Positions 35,972 to 48,788 of a stretch of DNA of 51,552 bases are shown piece after piece. The position numbers were made by a program, and so were the translations under genes. Within the stretch, counting starts at the first letter, position 1, and each line of letters begins with the position of its first letter. The stretch comes from JAGMXM01 sp964458325. Its GTDB lineage: Bacteria; Verrucomicrobiota; Verrucomicrobiia; Limisphaerales; UBA1319. The notes beneath the pieces are model-generated. The model made no database searches and was not told the DNA's origin. It was given only the letters and a program-made list of their open reading frames with translations. Where the stretch lies: assembly GCA_964458325.1 (NCBI GenBank), contig CAYWIM010000025.1:1-51552 (forward strand), written 5' to 3'.

Positions 35972-38500
35972 TCAGGCGTTCGCGGCGGCCGGACTCTCCT
36001 CGACAATCTGCGCGCTCAGCTTCGGACGCTCCCCCTTGTGCCACCAAAGCACCAGCGCGCTCGCAATGTAGATCGTCGAATAGCACCCCGTCAAAATACC
36101 CACCAGGAACGTGAACGCGAAATCGTTGATCACACCCCCGCCAAAAATATACAGCGACAGCGTCGCCAATAATACCGTCCCCGATGTGATGATGGTCCGG
36201 CTCAAGCATTGGTTCAATGCCTGGTTGATCACCTCCCGGAACGTGCCCCGCACGCCCAGCTTCAAATCCTCCCGGATCCGATCGAAGATCACGATCGTAT
36301 CGTTGATCGAAAAGCCGATGATCGTCAGAATGGCGGCCACCATCGGCGCGCTGAACTGCCTCCCTGACAGGCAGAACCACCCGATCGTGATGAGAATGTC
36401 GTGGATGATCGCCACAACCGCCCCCACCGCGAACGAGAATTCATAGCGGATCGCCACGTAGATCAAGATGCCGAATAACGACAGAATGGTCGCTTTCAGC
36501 GCCGTCAGCTGGATCTCGCTCCCGACGGTCGCACCCACACGATCCAAGGCCAGCCGCTCGAACTTCGCCGCCGGAAACGCCTCCCGCAACGTCTGGTCCA
36601 CCTTCACCCCCAAATCGTACGGAACCGTCACCCGCAAGGTCTCGTTCCCCGTGCTCAGCTCCTTCTGATACTGGATCAAGGTCTCCGCCGCTCCCACGCC
36701 TGCCGCCGCCTCCCGCAAACGGTCCACCTCAACCCGCTCCGCAAACCCTAGCGTCAACGTGTCCCCACCCGCGAAATCCACCCCCAGCGTGTCTTTCCCC
36801 CGATAGATCCCGTAGCCGATCCCGATCACGATCAACAGCCAGGACACGATGAACGCCGGCTTCGCATACTTCAGAAAGTCGATCCGCGTCTCCTTCACGA
36901 AGCGCATCATCGGCAGCGACGTGATCCACCCGCGGTCCAGGCACAGATCGAACAGCAGCCGCGTCACCACCAGCGCTGTGAACATGCTCACCATCACGCC
37001 GATGGTCAGCGTGACGCCGAACCCGCGCACCGGGCCCGTCCCCATGTAGATCAAGATCACCGACGAGATCAGCGTGGTCAGGTTGCTGTCGAAAATCGTG
37101 CCGAACGCCTTGTCATACCCGGCCGCCAGCGCGCCCCGCATCGATTTGCCCGCCGCCAGCTCCTCCCGAATCCGCTCGTAGATCAGCACGTTCGCGTCCA
37201 CGGCCATGCCCACCGTCAGCACAATCCCCGCAATCCCCGGAATTGTCAGCGTCGTCTCGATATACCCCATCACGCCCATCAGCAGAACGATGTTCAGCAC
37301 CAGCGCGATGTTCGCCACCACCCCCGCAAACAGGTAATACACCAGCATGAACAGCGACACCAAGACCGTTCCGACAATCGACGCCACAATCCCGCTCCGG
37401 ATCGAGTCCGCACCCAGCGACGGATCCACCCGCCGCTCCTCGACGATCTTCACCGGAGCCTCGAGCGGGTTCTCCAGCGCGTTGGCCAGTGCGATCGCCT
37501 CGTCCAGGTCGAACCCGCCGCTGATCGTGCCGCGGCCGCCTAAAATCGGCTCGTTGATCCGCGGCGCCGAGATCAGCTCGCCATCGAGCACGATCCCCAG
37601 CAGGAAATATTTGTTTCCCTGCGGGCGGTATTCCATCGTGATCTCGCCGAACTTGGTCCGCCCTTCGTCGTCCAGCGTGAAATGGATCTCCGGCTCGTTC
37701 GTCACCGGATCCCGCACCACGTTGGCATACCGCACATTCTTTCCCGTCAAACCCCGCTCCGGCTTCCTCTTGACCAGAAACGGCTGCGGGGCTTGCCCCT
37801 CCTCCGGCCGTCGAGGAGCGATCGTCAGCACCTCGTACCCCGGCGCCGGGATCCCCTGCGCCAGATACTCCGCGCTCTCCGGATGAACCATCCGGAACTC
37901 GAGAAACGCCGCCTTCTCGATCGTCTGCCGGGCGCTCTCATTCTCCGCGTCGGTCAGCCCCGGCAGCGCGATCTGGATCCGCGTGCTCCCCACCGGCTGG
38001 ATCAGCGGCTCCGCCACCCCCAGCCGGTCCACCCGCTTGCGCAACACCTCCGCCGCCTGGCTCAGCATCGATTCCATCCGGAACTTGGCGTCCACCGCGT
38101 TGGTGTCCGTGCCGCTCGCCACCTGCATCTCGACCAGAAACGATGTGCCGCCCCGCAAATCCAATCCCAGCTTGATCCGCCCCGCCGCCTCCTGCTGCAG
38201 CTTGCTCAGGATCCACCGGGTCGGATTCGCCCCCGGCTCCGGCTTCAGATCCGGAAAAAATGCGGCGATGTCGTTCGTCCCGATCGCATCCACCAGGTTG
38301 CCATACGTCCGAACTGGATTCGACTCCTGCAGCGCCCGAGCTCGGGCGACCACGTTCGTGAAGCGCGCATCCTCGCGGTTGGACGCCCGGTCCTGGAAAT
38401 GCTCGATCAGGTTCCGTCCCATCGGCGGGTAGATCTCCCGCAGGGACCAGGCCACCACGAACGCCAAAAACGCCCACCTCCACACATTGTTCCGTTTCAT
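35972..38500 (-). CDS. secDF: Fused protein translocase subunit SecDF
   Basis: The 842-aa product joins SecD and SecF in one chain. The SecD half has an N-terminal helix, a large periplasmic domain (LGLDLRGGTSFLVEM, GGFDLDEAIALANAL) and six helices with the GMAVDANVLIYERIREEL motif. The SecF half starts near residue 540, with GIDFAGGDTL-like sequence (LGVDFAGGDTLTLGF) and GFSINDTIVIFDRIRED. SecDF uses the proton gradient to pull preproteins from SecYEG. It follows yajC by 9 bases. Confidence 0.95.
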   Translation of the reverse strand: MKRNNVWRWAFLAFVVAWSLREIYPPMGRNLIEHFQDRASNREDARFTNVVARARALQESNPVRTYGNLVDAIGTNDIAAFFPDLKPEPGANPTRWILSKLQQEAAGRIKLGLDLRGGTSFLVEMQVASGTDTNAVDAKFRMESMLSQAAEVLRKRVDRLGVAEPLIQPVGSTRIQIALPGLTDAENESARQTIEKAAFLEFRMVHPESAEYLAQGIPAPGYEVLTIAPRRPEEGQAPQPFLVKRKPERGLTGKNVRYANVVRDPVTNEPEIHFTLDDEGRTKFGEITMEYRPQGNKYFLLGIVLDGELISAPRINEPILGGRGTISGGFDLDEAIALANALENPLEAPVKIVEERRVDPSLGADSIRSGIVASIVGTVLVSLFMLVYYLFAGVVANIALVLNIVLLMGVMGYIETTLTIPGIAGIVLTVGMAVDANVLIYERIREELAAGKSMRGALAAGYDKAFGTIFDSNLTTLISSVILIYMGTGPVRGFGVTLTIGVMVSMFTALVVTRLLFDLCLDRGWITSLPMMRFVKETRIDFLKYAKPAFIVSWLLIVIGIGYGIYRGKDTLGVDFAGGDTLTLGFAERVEVDRLREAAAGVGAAETLIQYQKELSTGNETLRVTVPYDLGVKVDQTLREAFPAAKFERLALDRVGATVGSEIQLTALKATILSLFGILIYVAIRYEFSFAVGAVVAIIHDILITIGWFCLSGRQFSAPMVAAILTIIGFSINDTIVIFDRIREDLKLGVRGTFREVINQALNQCLSRTIITSGTVLLATLSLYIFGGGVINDFAFTFLVGILTGCYSTIYIASALVLWWHKGERPKLSAQIVEESPAAANA

Positions 38501-38509
38501 GTTGAAAAA

Positions 38510-38857
38510 TTACGATTCCCCGCCGCCCTCGGCCCTCTCCACGATCTCCGTCACGGCGCTCCGCAGCACCTCCAGCTTCGATTCCGCCGACCGCACGGAT
38601 ACGGATTTCTCCTTCACTCCCACCACCACTCCCAGGATTCCTCCGCTCACCACCACCTTGTCCCCGGGCCGCAATGACTTGATCATCTGCGTGTGCTCGC
38701 GGGCCTTCTTCTGCTGTGGCCGGATCATCAGCAAGTAGAGCACGAGCATGAAAAATGCCATCGTGCCCAGCATCTTGAGCATGTCGCCCGTCGGATTCGT
38801 CGATGTCCCTGGCGGCGACGCCATCGCCATCCATACCTTGATCGTCCAATTGTTCAT
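38510..38857 (-). CDS. yajC: Preprotein translocase subunit YajC
   Basis: The 115-aa product has one transmembrane helix (MLGTMAFFMLVLYLLMIRPQQKK), the conserved RPQQKKAREHxxM segment and the KSLRPGDKVVVSGGILGVV beta domain. It associates with SecDF at SecYEG. The start ATG at 38857 gives the family length. The secDF gene follows after 9 bases, so the two are co-transcribed. Confidence 0.95.
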   Translation of the reverse strand: MNNWTIKVWMAMASPPGTSTNPTGDMLKMLGTMAFFMLVLYLLMIRPQQKKAREHTQMIKSLRPGDKVVVSGGILGVVVGVKEKSVSVRSAESKLEVLRSAVTEIVERAEGGGES

Positions 38858-38881
38858 TTCAGCTACAATTATGAAGGGTAG

Positions 38882-38911
38882 ACAATAGGGAAAGCCCGCG
38901 CCCTTTGGCAA
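38882..38911 (-). promoter_or_regulatory. Candidate promoter for yajC-secDF
   Basis: On the minus strand, TTGCCA (38911-38906) and TATTGT (38887-38882) are separated by 18 bases and lie 24 bases upstream of the yajC ATG. Inference from consensus only. Confidence 0.4.
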
Positions 38912-38986
38912 GCACAAGCTGCAATTCGTTCGCGGCCAGCCCATTTGCCTTGCTCTCACGCCGGCGGCCGGGCAGATTCGATCCCG

Positions 38987-40000
38987 ATGCGGTATGCATG
39001 CATCACCCTGCTCGTTTGCCTCTTGCTGTCCGCGGTCAGCTCGGCCGCCCCATCCCCGACGCTCCGGCGCGTGACCGTCGATGGCCGCGATTACCTCGAT
39101 GTCCGCGCCTGGGCCGCCAGCCAGCGCCTCCAGGTCGTCTCATCCGGCGATAAAGAGTGGCTCCTGACCAACCAGTGGCAGCGCCTGGCCTTCAAATCCG
39201 AATCCATCCGCTCCGAGATCAACGGCATCACCGTCTGGCTCTCCTACCCGTTCCTCATCCATAAGGGCCAGCTGCTCCTCTCTCTGCTCGATTACCGCAC
39301 GATGCTCTCCCCATTGCTTCACCCCCCACGCCTGCCCCCACCCGCCGCCATCCGAACCGTCGCCATCGACCCCGGCCACGGCGGACGCGATCCCGGATTC
39401 CCCGCCGGTGACCAGTCCGAAAAACACATCACCCTCCAGTTGGCGCGCGAGCTCCAGCGCCGATTGCTCGGAGCCGGCTTCAAGGTCCTCCTCACCCGAA
39501 CCACCGACGAGTCCGTCGACCTCGATCTCCGCCCCCAGCTTGCCCGCAAAGCCAAGGCCGACCTATTCATCAGCCTCCACTTCAACGCCGCCAGCTCCGA
39601 ATCCAAGGACGCCCGAGGTTTCGAGGTCTACTGTCTCACCCCCGCCGGCGCACCCTCCACCAACGACCCCGCCGATCGCGGCCGCGTCGGCGCCCTCCCC
39701 GGCAACCTCAATGACCGGTTCAATATCCTCCTGGCCCACCAGATCCAACGCCACCTCGTCCGCGATCTCGAACACCTCGACCGCGGCGTCCGCCGCGCCC
39801 GGTTCGCCATCCTCCGCTCCGCTGCCATGCCCGCCGCCCTCGTCGAGTGCGGCTTCCTTTCCGATCCCAACGAAAACGCCCAGATCCTCACCGCCGAATA
39901 TCGAAAGGATCTGGCGCAGACCCTCACCCAGGCCATTATCGACTACCAGCGCATCGTCCAACGCGCGCCATCCCCCCCAGCCCCCGCCGCCGCTCCGTGA
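38987..40000 (+). CDS. Secreted N-acetylmuramoyl-L-alanine amidase (Amidase_3)
   Basis: The 337-aa product has a signal peptide (ending VSSAA). A small N-terminal domain of about 80 residues resembles copper-amine-oxidase-like cell-wall domains. The catalytic domain shows the AmiC-type zinc site: IDPGHGGRDPG with H131, a Glu in GDQSEKHITL, the H in ISLHFNAA and the catalytic E in ALVECGFLSDPNE. It cleaves the amide bond between MurNAc and L-Ala for cell separation or turnover. It diverges from yajC across 129 bases. The C-terminus is Pro/Ala-rich. Confidence 0.92.
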   Translation: MRYACITLLVCLLLSAVSSAAPSPTLRRVTVDGRDYLDVRAWAASQRLQVVSSGDKEWLLTNQWQRLAFKSESIRSEINGITVWLSYPFLIHKGQLLLSLLDYRTMLSPLLHPPRLPPPAAIRTVAIDPGHGGRDPGFPAGDQSEKHITLQLARELQRRLLGAGFKVLLTRTTDESVDLDLRPQLARKAKADLFISLHFNAASSESKDARGFEVYCLTPAGAPSTNDPADRGRVGALPGNLNDRFNILLAHQIQRHLVRDLEHLDRGVRRARFAILRSAAMPAALVECGFLSDPNENAQILTAEYRKDLAQTLTQAIIDYQRIVQRAPSPPAPAAAP

Positions 40001-40041
40001 AAACCCTTGCGGCCTTCGCCGCCCCCCGGCACGCTCAGGGC

Positions 40042-40566
40042 ATGAGCATTGCCACACGGACCGGCGACTCCGGCCAAACCCGCCTGCTGTTCAACCGCTC
40101 GGTCTCCAAATGCCACCCCCGCATCGAAGCCTGCGGCAGCATCGATGAGTTGACCAGCGCCCTCGGACTGGCTCGAGCCGCCCAGCCCCCTCCTGCCATC
40201 CAGCAATGCATCGAGGCCATCCAGCACCACCTCGTCCGGCTCATGGGCGAGCTGGCTGCTCTCGAGGAGGACCAAGCCCGATTCGCCCAGGCCGGCTTCC
40301 TCCCCGTCGACTCCGCCATGATCGACCAGCTCGATCGCTGGATCCAGGAGTTCGAACCCCGCCTGCCCCACTCCCAAGGCTGGGCATTGCCCGGCGCCAC
40401 CCCCCCCTCCGCCGCCCTCGACTTCGCCCGATCCACATGCCGCCGCGCCGAACGCCGCATCTGCGCCCTCCTCGATGCTGGCCAGATCGCCAACCCATGC
40501 CCGTTGATCTACCTCAACCGACTCAGCGACGTCCTCTGGATCTTCGCCCGGTTCACGGCTCTGTAA
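40042..40566 (+). CDS. ATP:cob(I)alamin adenosyltransferase, PduO/MMAB type
   Basis: The 174-aa product matches the PduO-type family: TRTGDSGQTRLL at the N-terminus (the ATP-binding TxxGDxGxT), EACGSIDELTSALG, RSTCRRAERR and YLNRLSDVLWIFAR. It transfers adenosyl from ATP to reduced cobalamin, making coenzyme B12. The start at 40042 lies 41 bases after the amidase stop, leaving no room for a cobalamin riboswitch. No B12-dependent enzyme is in the window. Confidence 0.9.
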   Translation: MSIATRTGDSGQTRLLFNRSVSKCHPRIEACGSIDELTSALGLARAAQPPPAIQQCIEAIQHHLVRLMGELAALEEDQARFAQAGFLPVDSAMIDQLDRWIQEFEPRLPHSQGWALPGATPPSAALDFARSTCRRAERRICALLDAGQIANPCPLIYLNRLSDVLWIFARFTAL

Positions 40567-40691
40567 ATGGCAGCCATCCCGCCCCGACTCACCCCCCCGC
40601 ATCCGTCCCATCTGTCCTGTCCGTCGCGTTCGCCCACCCACCCACAAAACAATCGCCTTTCCCGGCCTCATGCCCTAGCATCCCCCCCGCC

Positions 40692-41960
40692 ATGTCGCGA
40701 TTGCCGGTGGAACTGTTTCTGGCCCTGCGGTATCTGCGCCCCAAGCGCACTCTTGTTTCGCGCATCACCCTCATCACCATCGTCGGCGTGACGCTCGGCG
40801 TCGCCGTTCTCATCATCGTGATCAGCGTCATGAGCGGTTTTGACCGGATGCTTCGCGAGAAGATCCTCGGATTCAACGCCCATTTGCGCGTGGTGGCCGA
40901 TGGCGGCACGATGGATGATTATCGCCAGATCATTCCCCTCCTGGATCATCCCGATGTACTGGGCGCCGCGCCCCTGGTCTGGGGGCCGGTGCTCATGGAA
41001 ACCCAGCCGGCCACCGGGAACGCCAAAGTCATGGCCCCCTACCTCCGCGGCATCGATCCTTCCATCGAACACCGCGTCAGCATCCTCCCCTCGAGCATTC
41101 GGGAAGGAGAATTCGACGTCCGCGGCAACGGCCTGCTCGTCGGCATCGAGCTGGCCCGCGCCCTCGACCTGCGCGTCGGCGATCCCCTGTCCATTTATTC
41201 CGTCCGCAGCCTCAAACAAATGCGCGATAGCCGCCAGCGCCAGGAGGAGGAGATCATCCTGCCCGCCGACTTCGAGGTCCGCGGCATCTTCGATGTCGGC
41301 TACTTCGATTTCAACATGTCCGTCGTTGTCGCCTCCCTCGCCAACGCCCAGGATCTCTACGACCTCGGCGATACTGTCCATGGCATCCTCGTCATGCTTC
41401 GGGATCCGTTTCGGGTGGACGATGTCCGCCGCAGCCTCTTGCCGCACCTCCCCGAGGGTGTCGGCATCCGCACCTGGTACGAGGAGAATTCCGGCATCCT
41501 CGACGCCCTCATGGTCGAGAAGAACGTGATGTTCTATATCCTCTTCTTCATCATGATCGTTGCCGCCTTTGGCATCACCAGCGCACTGTTCACGTTCGTC
41601 GTCCACAAAACCTCCGATATTGGCGTCCTCAAAGCCCTCGGGGCCGCTCCCGCCCAGATCATGGGCCTGTTCCTTTTCCAGAGCCTCACCGTCGGCCTGG
41701 CCGGCGTCCTTTCCGGACTCGGCCTCGGCCTCCTCGGCCTCCACTACCGCAACCCGTTCCTCCATGCCATGAACCGCATCACCGGCTTCGAGCTCTTTCC
41801 GGCCCAAATCTACAGCTTCTCCGAGCTCCCTGCCCTCATCGTCCCCCAGGACATCGCGCTCATCTGTGGCAGCTCGCTGGCCCTCTGCCTGCTCGCCGGC
41901 GTTCTCCCCGCCCGCCATGCCGCCCGCCTCAATCCCGTCGATGCCCTCCGCCATGAATGA
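40692..41960 (+). CDS. lolC: Lipoprotein-releasing ABC transporter permease (LolC/E family)
   Basis: The 422-aa product has an N-terminal transmembrane helix after FLALRYLRPKRTLVSRITLI, a large periplasmic domain (about residues 45-270) and three C-terminal helices with the FtsX-like pattern (FGITSALFTFVVHKTSDIGV). LolCDE extracts lipoproteins from the inner membrane for LolA. Only one LolC/E gene is present, so it may act as a homodimer, as inferred for many non-gamma-proteobacteria. It overlaps the ATPase gene by 8 bases. Confidence 0.88.
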   Translation: MSRLPVELFLALRYLRPKRTLVSRITLITIVGVTLGVAVLIIVISVMSGFDRMLREKILGFNAHLRVVADGGTMDDYRQIIPLLDHPDVLGAAPLVWGPVLMETQPATGNAKVMAPYLRGIDPSIEHRVSILPSSIREGEFDVRGNGLLVGIELARALDLRVGDPLSIYSVRSLKQMRDSRQRQEEEIILPADFEVRGIFDVGYFDFNMSVVVASLANAQDLYDLGDTVHGILVMLRDPFRVDDVRRSLLPHLPEGVGIRTWYEENSGILDALMVEKNVMFYILFFIMIVAAFGITSALFTFVVHKTSDIGVLKALGAAPAQIMGLFLFQSLTVGLAGVLSGLGLGLLGLHYRNPFLHAMNRITGFELFPAQIYSFSELPALIVPQDIALICGSSLALCLLAGVLPARHAARLNPVDALRHE

Positions 41961-42651
41961 CCAGCCCGAGCTGTGCCCGACTCCGATCCTCGATGTCGCC
42001 GGCCTTCGAAAGAATTACGTGCTGGACCATCGGATCGTCGAGGTCCTGCGCGGGGTCGACCTCCGGGTCGATGCCGGCGAATTCCTCGCGCTCCGCGGCG
42101 CCTCCGGAACAGGCAAAAGCACCTTGCTGCACCTTCTCGCCGGGCTGGACTCGCCCACCGCGGGCGTGATCCGGCTCCACGGCGAAGACATCGCCGCCAG
42201 CCGCCCCCGCCTGTCCGCCCACCAGCGCAACCGGCGCATCGGCCTCATCTTCCAGGCCTACAATCTCTTGCCCGAATTGGACGCATTGGAAAACGTCTGT
42301 CTCCCGGGCCGGCTCGCCCGCCGCACCGCCGATGAGGTCGAGTCTCACGCCCGCAGCCTGCTCGAACGCGTCGGCCTCGGCCACCGATTCGAGCACCGCC
42401 CCGCCGAGCTCTCCGGCGGAGAACAACAGCGCGTCGCCATCGCCCGCGCCCTCGTCAATCATCCCATGCTCCTGCTCGCCGACGAACCCACCGGCAACCT
42501 CGATTCCCAGACCGGCCTCGATATCATCCGGCTGCTCGAATCCCTCTGGCGCGAACAGCGCGTCACCCTCATCATCGCCACACATGACTCGAGAGTCGCC
42601 GCCGCCGCCCCGCGCGCACTCGAACTGGCCGAGGGAATCCTCCGGCCCTGA
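41953..42651 (+). CDS. lolD: Lipoprotein-releasing ABC transporter ATPase
   Basis: The 232-aa product is a LolD/MacB-type ATPase: Walker A GASGTGKST, Q-loop FQAYNLLPELDALENV, signature LSGGEQQR, Walker B LLLADEPTGNLD and the switch His in IATHDS. It pairs with the overlapping permease gene and drives lipoprotein release. The ATG lies within the last codons of lolC. Confidence 0.92.
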   Translation: MNDQPELCPTPILDVAGLRKNYVLDHRIVEVLRGVDLRVDAGEFLALRGASGTGKSTLLHLLAGLDSPTAGVIRLHGEDIAASRPRLSAHQRNRRIGLIFQAYNLLPELDALENVCLPGRLARRTADEVESHARSLLERVGLGHRFEHRPAELSGGEQQRVAIARALVNHPMLLLADEPTGNLDSQTGLDIIRLLESLWREQRVTLIIATHDSRVAAAAPRALELAEGILRP

Positions 42652-42670
42652 ACCGTCACGCACCCCCGTC

Positions 42671-42685
42671 GCGCCATTCTGGCGC
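42671..42685. terminator. Short hairpin after lolD
   Basis: GCGCCA/TGGCGC with a TTC loop lies 19 bases after the lolD stop. There is no clear T-tract, so termination may be weak. Confidence 0.35.
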
Positions 42686-42831
42686 AGGTCGATTCCCCTT
42701 CTGGCACAGGTCAGACGCACGGAAGGTCACGCGCTTCCTCCATCCTGCCCGTCCATCGATCCCTCGGCAACCATCACCGCCCCATTCGGTTCCATCCATT
42801 CGCCCGCTCCGCCCCCGCCCTGGAACAGCAC

Positions 42832-42861
42832 TTGCTTTCAAAGGAGGCATTCAAGTAGTGT
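42832..42861 (+). promoter_or_regulatory. Candidate promoter for the aminotransferase-mcsAB-clpC run
   Basis: TTGCTT at 42832-42837 and TAGTGT at 42856-42861 are spaced by 18 bases, 27 bases upstream of the ATG at 42889, in an AT-richer stretch. AAGGAGG at 42841-42847 is too far to be the ribosome site for that ATG. No CIRCE element or CtsR heptad repeat was recognised. Confidence 0.35.
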
Positions 42862-42888
42862 AGTTCGTGCGTAGTTTTAGCGTAGATC

Positions 42889-43761
<873 letters not shown>

Positions 43762-43786
43762 CCGCCCCCCCCGCTGCCACGCATTT

Positions 43787-44296
43787 ATGCTCTGCGACGT
43801 GTGCCATAAGAACGAGGCGACCGTCCACCTCACCCAGATCGTCGATAACCAGATGAAAACGGTCGATCTGTGCGAGCAGTGCTCCAAGGCCAAGGGCGTC
43901 GATGATCCCGCTGGTTTCTCGCTGGCCGGCATCCTCCTGGGCCTCAGCGGCGCCGCCGCTCCTGAACCCACTGCCGCTCAGGCCGAACTCCAATGCTCCC
44001 ATTGCGGCTTCACCCTCGCTGACCTGAAGAAATCCGGCCGGCTCGGCTGCAGCGACTGTTACACGGTCTTCAGCGAACCGCTCCATAGCCTTCTGAAGTC
44101 CATGCATAAAGGGACGCGGCACACCGGCAAAGTCCCCCACCAGACCGCCAAATCCACCACTCTCAAGGAGCAGATCCAAAGGCTCCAGACCGATCTCGAC
44201 GAGGCCGTCCGCGCCGAGCAATACGAGCACGCCGCCGCCCTCCGCGACCAGATCAAGCAGCTGCGCCAGCAGCTCAACCCGGCCAGCCATGCCTGA
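43787..44296 (+). CDS. mcsA: Protein-arginine kinase activator McsA
   Basis: The 169-aa product has four CxxC zinc motifs: C3-x2-C6, C29-x2-C32 and two more in LQCSHCGF and GCSDCY. A C-terminal UVR motif follows (LKEQIQRLQTDLDEAVRAEQYEHAAALRDQ). McsA stimulates McsB kinase activity and links it to ClpC. The next gene overlaps by 8 bases and encodes McsB. Confidence 0.92.
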   Translation: MLCDVCHKNEATVHLTQIVDNQMKTVDLCEQCSKAKGVDDPAGFSLAGILLGLSGAAAPEPTAAQAELQCSHCGFTLADLKKSGRLGCSDCYTVFSEPLHSLLKSMHKGTRHTGKVPHQTAKSTTLKEQIQRLQTDLDEAVRAEQYEHAAALRDQIKQLRQQLNPASHA

Positions 44297-45419
44297 ATCC
44301 ATGCCACTCCAGGCCTTTCTCAGCAGCCCCGCTGACGCCAGCCGCCGCACCGGGCCCCACGACCGAATCGTCCTCACCAGCCGGGTCCGATTGGCCCGCA
44401 ACCTCAAGAATTTTGCCTTTCCCGGCTGGGCCAAGAAACCCGACCGGCTCCAGGTGATGGATCTCGTCCGCCAGGCCGTCGCCAGCCTCCCCCCGCTGCA
44501 GGATGGATTCGCCGAATCCATGGACGCCCTCAGCTCTCTGGACAAGCAGATCCTGGTCGAGCGCCACCTGATCAGCCGCGAGCACGCCGCACGCAACGCC
44601 GGCAGCGGCTGGCTCCTCAGCCGCGACGAAGTCCTCAGCGTCATGATCAACGAGGAGGATCACCTCCGCATGCAGGTCCTCCTGCCCGGGCTCCAGATCC
44701 GGCAGGCCTGGGATACCATCAACCAGTTCGATTCCAGCCTCGAAAACCTCCTCGATTACGCATTCTCGCCCGAGATCGGCTACCTCACCGCCTGCCCCAC
44801 GAACGTCGGCACCGGCATCCGGGTCAGCGCCATGCTCCATCTCCCCGGGCTCGTCCTCGCCGAGCACATCAACCAGATCATCCAGGCCGTTAACAAGCTC
44901 AGCTTCGCCGTCCGCGGCTTCTACGGCGAAGGCACCGAAGCCCTCGGCAACATCTTCCAGGTCTCCAACCAGATGACCCTCGGCGAGGCCGAGATCGAAA
45001 TCGTCGAGCGCCTCATCAAGGTCCTCGCCCAGATCGTCGAAAGCGAGGAGAACGCGCGCGCCTTGCTCCTCGAAAAGCAGCCCGCCGTCGTCTGCAACCA
45101 GATCGGACGCGCTTACGGCATCCTCGCCCACGCCCACATCATCGCCTCGAAAGAAACCATGAACCAGCTCTCCCTCCTGCGCCTGGGCCTGGACCTCGGC
45201 ATGTTCCCCGGCCTCGAACGATCCCTCGTCGATGAGCTCTTCCTGGTCACCCAGCCCGGCCACCTCCAGCAACGCTGCTCGGAAAAGCTCACCGCCGACG
45301 AGCGCGACCAGCGCCGCGCCGACCTCCTCCGGGAACGCCTGTTGGCCGTCAGCCGCCCCGTCATCCCCCCCCGCCGCGCTTCCTCCGGTCCTTCGCTGGA
45401 CAAATCCGCTTCCGTGTAG
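44289..45419 (+). CDS. mcsB: Protein-arginine kinase McsB
   Basis: The 376-aa product has the phosphagen-kinase-like core: LTSRVRLARNLKNFAFP, MINEEDHLRMQ, the active-site Cys in ACPTNVGTG and GFYGEGTEALGNIFQVSNQ. It also keeps the C-terminal RDQRRA, matching the RDxxRA phospho-arginine-binding motif of Gram-positive McsB. It phosphorylates arginines and so marks proteins for ClpCP. A second ATG four codons on (44301) is also possible. It overlaps mcsA by 8 bases and precedes clpC by 25 bases. Confidence 0.93.
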   Translation: MPESMPLQAFLSSPADASRRTGPHDRIVLTSRVRLARNLKNFAFPGWAKKPDRLQVMDLVRQAVASLPPLQDGFAESMDALSSLDKQILVERHLISREHAARNAGSGWLLSRDEVLSVMINEEDHLRMQVLLPGLQIRQAWDTINQFDSSLENLLDYAFSPEIGYLTACPTNVGTGIRVSAMLHLPGLVLAEHINQIIQAVNKLSFAVRGFYGEGTEALGNIFQVSNQMTLGEAEIEIVERLIKVLAQIVESEENARALLLEKQPAVVCNQIGRAYGILAHAHIIASKETMNQLSLLRLGLDLGMFPGLERSLVDELFLVTQPGHLQQRCSEKLTADERDQRRADLLRERLLAVSRPVIPPRRASSGPSLDKSASV

Positions 45420-45444
45420 CACATGTAAATGGGATGTTGAACGT

Positions 45445-47964
<2,520 letters not shown>

Positions 47965-47965
47965 C

Positions 47966-48679
47966 TTGATCAATCCCATCATCGCCGCGCTCGATGTCGC
48001 TCCGCTCGACGCCGCGCTGCGCTTGGCCGAACGCGTTCGGCCCTTCGTCGGCGCGTTCAAAGTCGGAAGCGCGCTCTTTGCCGCCGAGGGACCGGCCGCA
48101 GTCCAGCGCCTGCGCGCCATGGGTGCGCCGGTCTTCCTGGACCTGAAATTCCATGACATCCCTCACACCGTGGCCGAAGCGGTCGCCCATGCCACCCGGC
48201 TCGATGTCCAGATGCTCACCGTCCACGCGGGAGGCGGACGCGCCATGATGCAGGCGGCCGAGACCGCCGCCCAGGAGACCGCTGCCGCCCTCCGGCAGCC
48301 TGCCCCCCTCGTCCTGGGCGTCACCGTCCTCACCAGCCTCGATCAGGCCGCCCTCGCCGCACTCGGCCTGCCGAATCCCCTGACTGCCCAGGTCGAGCTC
48401 CTGGCTCGACTGGCTGCCGATGCCGGCCTCCGCGGGCTCGTCTGTTCCCCGCTCGAGATCGGGCCTTTGCGCCGCTTCCTGCCCAAGCCGTTCGTCCTGG
48501 TCACACCCGGCATTCGGTCGGGTTCCGACCCCGCCGGCGACCAGAGGCGCACCCTGAGCGCCCGGGCCGCCCTCGAGGCCGGCGCAACCTGGCTCGTCGT
48601 CGGACGCCCCATCTGCGCCGCACCGGATCCCGTCATCGCCGCCCGCCGCATGCTCGACGACCTCCAGCAGGCGCAGTAG
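47966..48679 (+). CDS. pyrF: Orotidine 5'-phosphate decarboxylase
   Basis: The 237-aa product has the PyrF core: IIAALDVAPLDAALRLA, FKVGSALF, the catalytic DLKFHDIPHTV, VTPGIR and VVGRPI. It makes UMP from OMP. The family-typical N-terminus begins at a TTG, 1 base after the clpC stop. An in-frame ATG at 47921 would add 15 residues overlapping clpC. I prefer the TTG; a ribosome site does not settle it. Confidence 0.9.
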   Translation: MINPIIAALDVAPLDAALRLAERVRPFVGAFKVGSALFAAEGPAAVQRLRAMGAPVFLDLKFHDIPHTVAEAVAHATRLDVQMLTVHAGGGRAMMQAAETAAQETAAALRQPAPLVLGVTVLTSLDQAALAALGLPNPLTAQVELLARLAADAGLRGLVCSPLEIGPLRRFLPKPFVLVTPGIRSGSDPAGDQRRTLSARAALEAGATWLVVGRPICAAPDPVIAARRMLDDLQQAQ

Positions 48680-48788
48680 CCGGCCGATCGGGCAGACGAA
48701 TGCTGTGGTCTGACGCTGCCCACGTCACACAATCTCCCAGCGGCAATTCCCCTTTCCCTTCGCGCTTCATCCCCGCTACAGTCCCCCC

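Noticed and set aside
40001..40041. Cobalamin riboswitch before the adenosyltransferase gene
   Set aside because: Only 41 bases separate it from the amidase gene, too little for a riboswitch, and no B12-box-like sequence is seen.
42652..42888. Small gene or RNA between lolD and the aminotransferase
   Set aside because: The 237 bases hold only short frames and a hairpin. No tRNA-like or sRNA-like structure could be supported.
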